Assembly (NCBI RefSeq): GCF_006007885.1
Contig: NZ_VCRO01000001.1
Coordinates: forward strand, 248,001 to 312,000
Reading direction: 5' to 3'
Origin: Alteribacter natronophilus
Lineage (GTDB): Bacteria > Bacillota > Bacilli > Bacillales > Salisediminibacteriaceae
DNA: 64,000 nucleotides
Both the position numbers and the translations under genes were made by a program. Of the stretch, positions 61,442-64,000 are shown piece by piece; position 1 is the first letter of the stretch; the number at the start of each line of letters is the position of its first letter. The notes beneath the pieces were generated by a model. The model had not been told where the DNA came from, ran no database searches, and was given only the letters and a program-made list of their open reading frames with translations.

Positions 61442-62851
61442 ATGGTAGTAGGAGATTTTCCGGTTGAAGTAGATACGCTCGTCATCGGCTCCGGTCCGGG
61501 AGGCTACGTTGCAGCAATCCGTGCTGCACAGCTCGGACAGAAGGTAACGGTTGTAGAAAAAGATAACCTCGGCGGCGTATGTCTGAATGTAGGCTGTATC
61601 CCGTCCAAAGCACTTATCCAGGCAGGTCATCGTTTTCATGATGCCGGCAATTCTGATGATATGGGAATCAGCGTCGATAAAGTAAGCCTGGACTTTTCAA
61701 AAGTTCAGGAATGGAAGCAGGGCGTTGTTGAAAAGCTGACAGGCGGGGTAGAAGGCCTTCTTAAAGGAAACAGCGTGGATATCGTAAAAGGTGAAGCGTA
61801 CTTTGTGGATGATTCAACAGTACGCATCATGGACGAAAAGAGCTCACAGACCTACAAGTTCAACAACTGTATCGTTGCAACAGGCTCACGTCCAATCGAG
61901 CTTCCCAACTTCAAATACAGTGATCGTATCGTATCTTCCACGGGTGCTCTTAACCTCAAGGAAGTACCTGAAAAGCTTGTTGTTATCGGCGGCGGCTACA
62001 TTGGGGTCGAACTTGGTTCTGCCTATGCGAACCTCGGTGCTGAAGTAACGATCCTTGAAGGCGGCAAAGCCATACTTCCAGGTTTCGAAAAGCAGATGAG
62101 CCAGCTTGTTTCCAAGCGCCTTAAGAAGAACGGTGTAACCATTAAAACCGAGGCGATGGCTCAGGGTGTTGAAGAAACAGACAGCGGTGTGAAAGTGAAA
62201 GCCGAAATTAAAGGCAAGGAAGAAGAGTTCGAAGGCGACTATCTTCTTGTTACAGTAGGCCGGGTACCAAACACTGATGAACTTGGTCTTGAACAGGCCG
62301 GTGTCAGCCTTACTGAAAAAGGACTTATCGAAATCGACAACCAGTGCCGCACATCTGTGAAAAACATTTATGCGATCGGTGATATTGTTAAAGGTCCTCA
62401 GCTTGCACACAAAGCTTCCTACGAAGCGAAAGTGGCAGCAGAAGCCATTGCAGGGGAACCTGCTGAAATCGACTATACAGCTATTCCTGAAGTCGTATTC
62501 TCCGGTCCTGAGCTTGCATCCGTTGGCCTTAAGGAAAAAGAAGCAAAAGAGCAGGGCTACGATGTTGAAGTAGCCAAGTTCCCGTTTGCAGCAAACGGCC
62601 GTGCTCTTTCCCTTAATGCAACCGAAGGCTTTGTGAAAATGATTACCCGTAAAGAAGACGGTCTTGTTCTAGGCGTTCAGATTGCCGGAGAGCATGCGTC
62701 AGATATGATTTCAGAAGCATGTGTGGCAATTGAGGCCGGCATGACTGCCGAAGACCTTGCCCTTACAATCCATGCTCACCCTTCACTGGGAGAGATCACA
62801 ATGGAAACTGCAGAAGTGGCTCTCGGCATGCCGATCCACATTGTAAAATAA
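61442..62851 (+). CDS. pdhD: Dihydrolipoamide dehydrogenase (PDH E3)
   Basis: A 469-residue flavoprotein that reoxidises dihydrolipoamide with NAD+. The FAD site is [19 protein letters not shown], the redox disulfide CLNVGC, the NAD site [19 protein letters not shown], and the C-terminal catalytic pair in [10 protein letters not shown]. It may also serve 2-oxoglutarate and branched-chain complexes. The start follows pdhC by three bases, and GGAGGGC lies in the pdhC end. A double-hairpin terminator closes the operon. Confidence 0.97.
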   Translation: MVVGDFPVEVDTLVIGSGPGGYVAAIRAAQLGQKVTVVEKDNLGGVCLNVGCIPSKALIQAGHRFHDAGNSDDMGISVDKVSLDFSKVQEWKQGVVEKLTGGVEGLLKGNSVDIVKGEAYFVDDSTVRIMDEKSSQTYKFNNCIVATGSRPIELPNFKYSDRIVSSTGALNLKEVPEKLVVIGGGYIGVELGSAYANLGAEVTILEGGKAILPGFEKQMSQLVSKRLKKNGVTIKTEAMAQGVEETDSGVKVKAEIKGKEEEFEGDYLLVTVGRVPNTDELGLEQAGVSLTEKGLIEIDNQCRTSVKNIYAIGDIVKGPQLAHKASYEAKVAAEAIAGEPAEIDYTAIPEVVFSGPELASVGLKEKEAKEQGYDVEVAKFPFAANGRALSLNATEGFVKMITRKEDGLVLGVQIAGEHASDMISEACVAIEAGMTAEDLALTIHAHPSLGEITMETAEVALGMPIHIVK

Positions 62852-62884
62852 ACACAGACATCCCTTAAACAGGATGAAAATGAC

Positions 62885-62951
62885 GAGGCTGAGACAAAAA
62901 AGCCTCTGATTAGTAAAACGGTCCCGATTTGATAATCGGGCCGTTTTTTTT
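62885..62951 (+). terminator. Double-hairpin terminator unit of the pdh operon
   Basis: A perfect GAGGCT/AGCCTC hairpin with loop GAGACAAAAA, then AAAACGGTCCCGAT/ATCGGGCCGTTTT and T8. The first hairpin keeps the ACAAAA loop of the family; the second stem is different. Confidence 0.88.
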
Positions 62952-62974
62952 GCTGATATAAAACCTGCAGATTC

Positions 62975-63110
62975 GTTGATTGTTTAAAAATCACGAGACG
63001 CCTGCGGGAAAAGCAAGAGCTGAAGATCCACCGGGGCGATCTTCCCCGGTTAGCTGAAGCCTTGCCCGCGGCAAGCGAGTGTATTTTTGAACAATCAACC
63101 GTTATAATAC
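62975..63110. repeat. Dispersed repeat B, copy 2 (full, palindromic)
   Basis: GTTGATTGTTTAAAAAT at 62975-62991 faces ATTTTTGAACAATCAAC at 63083-63099. Inside are AGACGCCTGCGGGAAAAGC, CCGGGG/CCCCGG and GAAGCCTTGCCCGCGGCAAG. The right half matches 51455-51511. Confidence 0.8.
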
Positions 63111-63120
63111 TGCCTGCAGA

Positions 63121-63177
63121 AAAAGGCCCTCACCGTCGGTGAGGGCCTTTCTCTTTAGCTGAGTTTTGTCCCAGCCT
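63121..63177 (-). terminator. Double-hairpin terminator unit of the thioredoxin-like lipoprotein gene
   Basis: On the minus strand GCTGGG-ACAAAA-CTCAGC (one G-U pair), then GGCCCTCACC/GGTGAGGGCC and TTTTT. Confidence 0.85.
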
Positions 63178-63202
63178 CCTATCTAGCTGGTTTTTTGCGG
63201 CG

Positions 63203-63649
63203 TCATTCTAATTCACTTCGATTTAAATACGTGATGTTTTCTTCAGGCTCATCAACTGCTCTGTTGAGACGAAGGCCTGATTTTAATTCACTGAGGATCT
63301 GATCGCTGCTCAGATCACCTTCAATTTTTTTAGTAACTTTATTGTCTTCAATAATGACAAGTGTTGGGAATCGCTCGATTTCATATGACGCAATCAAATC
63401 GGATTCATCTGCCTCTATGATTTTTACCGGGTTGATTTCGTCTGAATAGGTGCGGTGCAGGTCAAGAATGGCGTCATAGTAATCGGCTTCTTCCCTGGCC
63501 TGCATTTTATCGGAAAAGAGAACGGTTACGGTTTCATTCTCTTTTCCCAAAAGAGAGTGATCGGCGCTGGTACGGGCTGAATCACAGCCTGAGCATAACC
63601 AGATAACTGCCAGTACACCGCTGAATATCAGCATTTTTGTTCGGAGCAT
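63203..63649 (-). CDS. Thioredoxin-fold lipoprotein lacking a CxxC site
   Basis: A 148-residue lipoprotein precursor with lipobox LCSGC (Cys22). The mature part has a thioredoxin-like layout: TVTVLFSDK, a helix, VKIIEADESD, YEIERFPTLVIIED with the typical cis-Pro FPT, then a final helix. No CxxC is present, so it is unlikely to be an ordinary oxidoreductase; it may bind or scaffold partners outside the membrane. GGAGAGGAT precedes ATG 63649. Confidence 0.75.
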   Translation of the reverse strand: MLRTKMLIFSGVLAVIWLCSGCDSARTSADHSLLGKENETVTVLFSDKMQAREEADYYDAILDLHRTYSDEINPVKIIEADESDLIASYEIERFPTLVIIEDNKVTKKIEGDLSSDQILSELKSGLRLNRAVDEPEENITYLNRSELE

Positions 63650-63820
63650 GTTTTATCCTCTCCTTGATTTCTCAGCTGTTCTTTTCTTGGATACCCGTAT
63701 CCTAACATGCCGGGAAGCAAAAAAATCCAACGTAATAGAACTGTTACTTAATTGAAAGCAATGCCACAAATGTTCAAACAGTGTAACAGCAGTACCAGCC
63801 CGTCAGCTTGAGAATAAAAA

Positions 63821-63845
63821 ACCGGAGGCAGTCTCTGCCTCCGGT
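63821..63845 (-). terminator. Terminator of the BCCT transporter gene
   Basis: On the minus strand ACCGGAGGCAG pairs with CTGCCTCCGGT and is followed by TTTTTTATTC. Confidence 0.88.
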
Positions 63846-63866
63846 CAGTCTTCACAAATATTAGTT

Positions 63867-64000
63867 TTATCTTCTGTCTCTCTTCGGTGGCAGACTTTCT
63901 GCTCTCAGTGCTTTCATGAGACTGATGCTCATAAAGATCATGATGATTGCAAACGGGAAGGCTGATATAATGGCAGCTGTCTGCAGCGCCCCGAGTCCGC
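63867..64000 (-). CDS. BCCT family osmolyte transporter, C-terminal fragment
   Basis: About 44 codons up to the window edge on the minus strand. The peptide GLGALQTAAIISAFPFAIIM, then FMSISLMKALRAE, matches the last membrane helix and cytosolic tail of BCCT (glycine betaine/choline, OpuD-type) carriers, and ends in a basic PPKRDRR. The start and most of the gene lie beyond the window. Such carriers take up compatible solutes under osmotic stress. Confidence 0.75.
   Translation of the reverse strand, partial: GLGALQTAAIISAFPFAIIMIFMSISLMKALRAESLPPKRDRR

Overview
The window is a stretch of chromosome from an endospore-forming member of the Bacillaceae (Firmicutes). The evidence is gene content and order. 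The run rnjA-rpoY, ykrA, def, ykyA, pdhA-pdhB-pdhC-pdhD matches the Bacillus subtilis ykqC-to-pdhD region, and dapH-dapL-ykuS-ykuT-ykuU-ykuV matches its ykuQ-ykuV region. Strong AGGAGG-type ribosome binding sites, two YjcZ-type spore peptides and a YppG-type protein agree. Potassium-channel gating proteins, two MscS channels and a BCCT transporter suggest an osmotically challenged, possibly haloalkaliphilic lineage, but I cannot name the genus. I see no prophage, insertion sequence, CRISPR array or rRNA; there is one tRNA (Val, GAC).

Layout. 1-18 kb: housekeeping and membrane genes (dehydrogenase fragment, S9 peptidase, LysE exporter, bioB with a probable BirA box, MBL hydrolase, PilZ and DUF418 proteins, DegV, nucleoside hydrolase, ClC channel, DUF421 protein, tRNA-Val, YutG/PgpA, yjcG-yjcF, a UgtP-like glycosyltransferase). 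18-21.3 kb: a minus-strand methyl-cycle/transsulfuration operon yrrT-luxS-mccA-mccB. 21.5-24.6 kb: an unusual run of four nucleotide-chemistry proteins (DUF4269 nucleotidyltransferase, HIT, Nudix, and a GrpB domain fused to an ANT(4')/kanamycin-nucleotidyltransferase-like domain). 24.7-27 kb: intracellular subtilisin AprX and an orphan response regulator. 27-34.4 kb: a divergent sulfane-sulfur locus (membrane protein-ccdA-thioredoxin one way; DsrE, CstR, TusA-rhodanese, rhodanese-persulfide dioxygenase, TusA, SulP the other way) carrying five copies of a 16-bp palindrome that I read as CstR operators.

34-44 kb: nitroreductase, a CDF transporter and its TetR regulator sharing one 17-bp palindrome, Hsp20, small membrane proteins, a lone degenerate ABC ATPase, CPBP protease, an RCK protein and an MscS channel. 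44.7-51.4 kb: lysine/diaminopimelate genes dapH-dapL, a 52-bp tandem repeat array, ykuS-ykuT-ykuU-ykuV, an amidase and ktrC. 51.5-62.9 kb: rnjA-rpoY, a candidate 23-residue cationic amphipathic peptide, ykrA, def, ykyA and the pyruvate dehydrogenase operon. The right edge holds a thioredoxin-like lipoprotein and the end of a BCCT transporter.

Gaps between genes carry several dispersed repeats: long palindromic elements, a pair of nearly identical copies about 23 kb apart, and a recurring double hairpin placed directly after unrelated genes. The most interesting leads are the GrpB-KNTase fusion and its neighbours, the CstR operator set, the 52-bp array, the double-hairpin 3' element and the small cationic peptide. 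All functions are inferred from motifs and recalled family features; no database search was possible.
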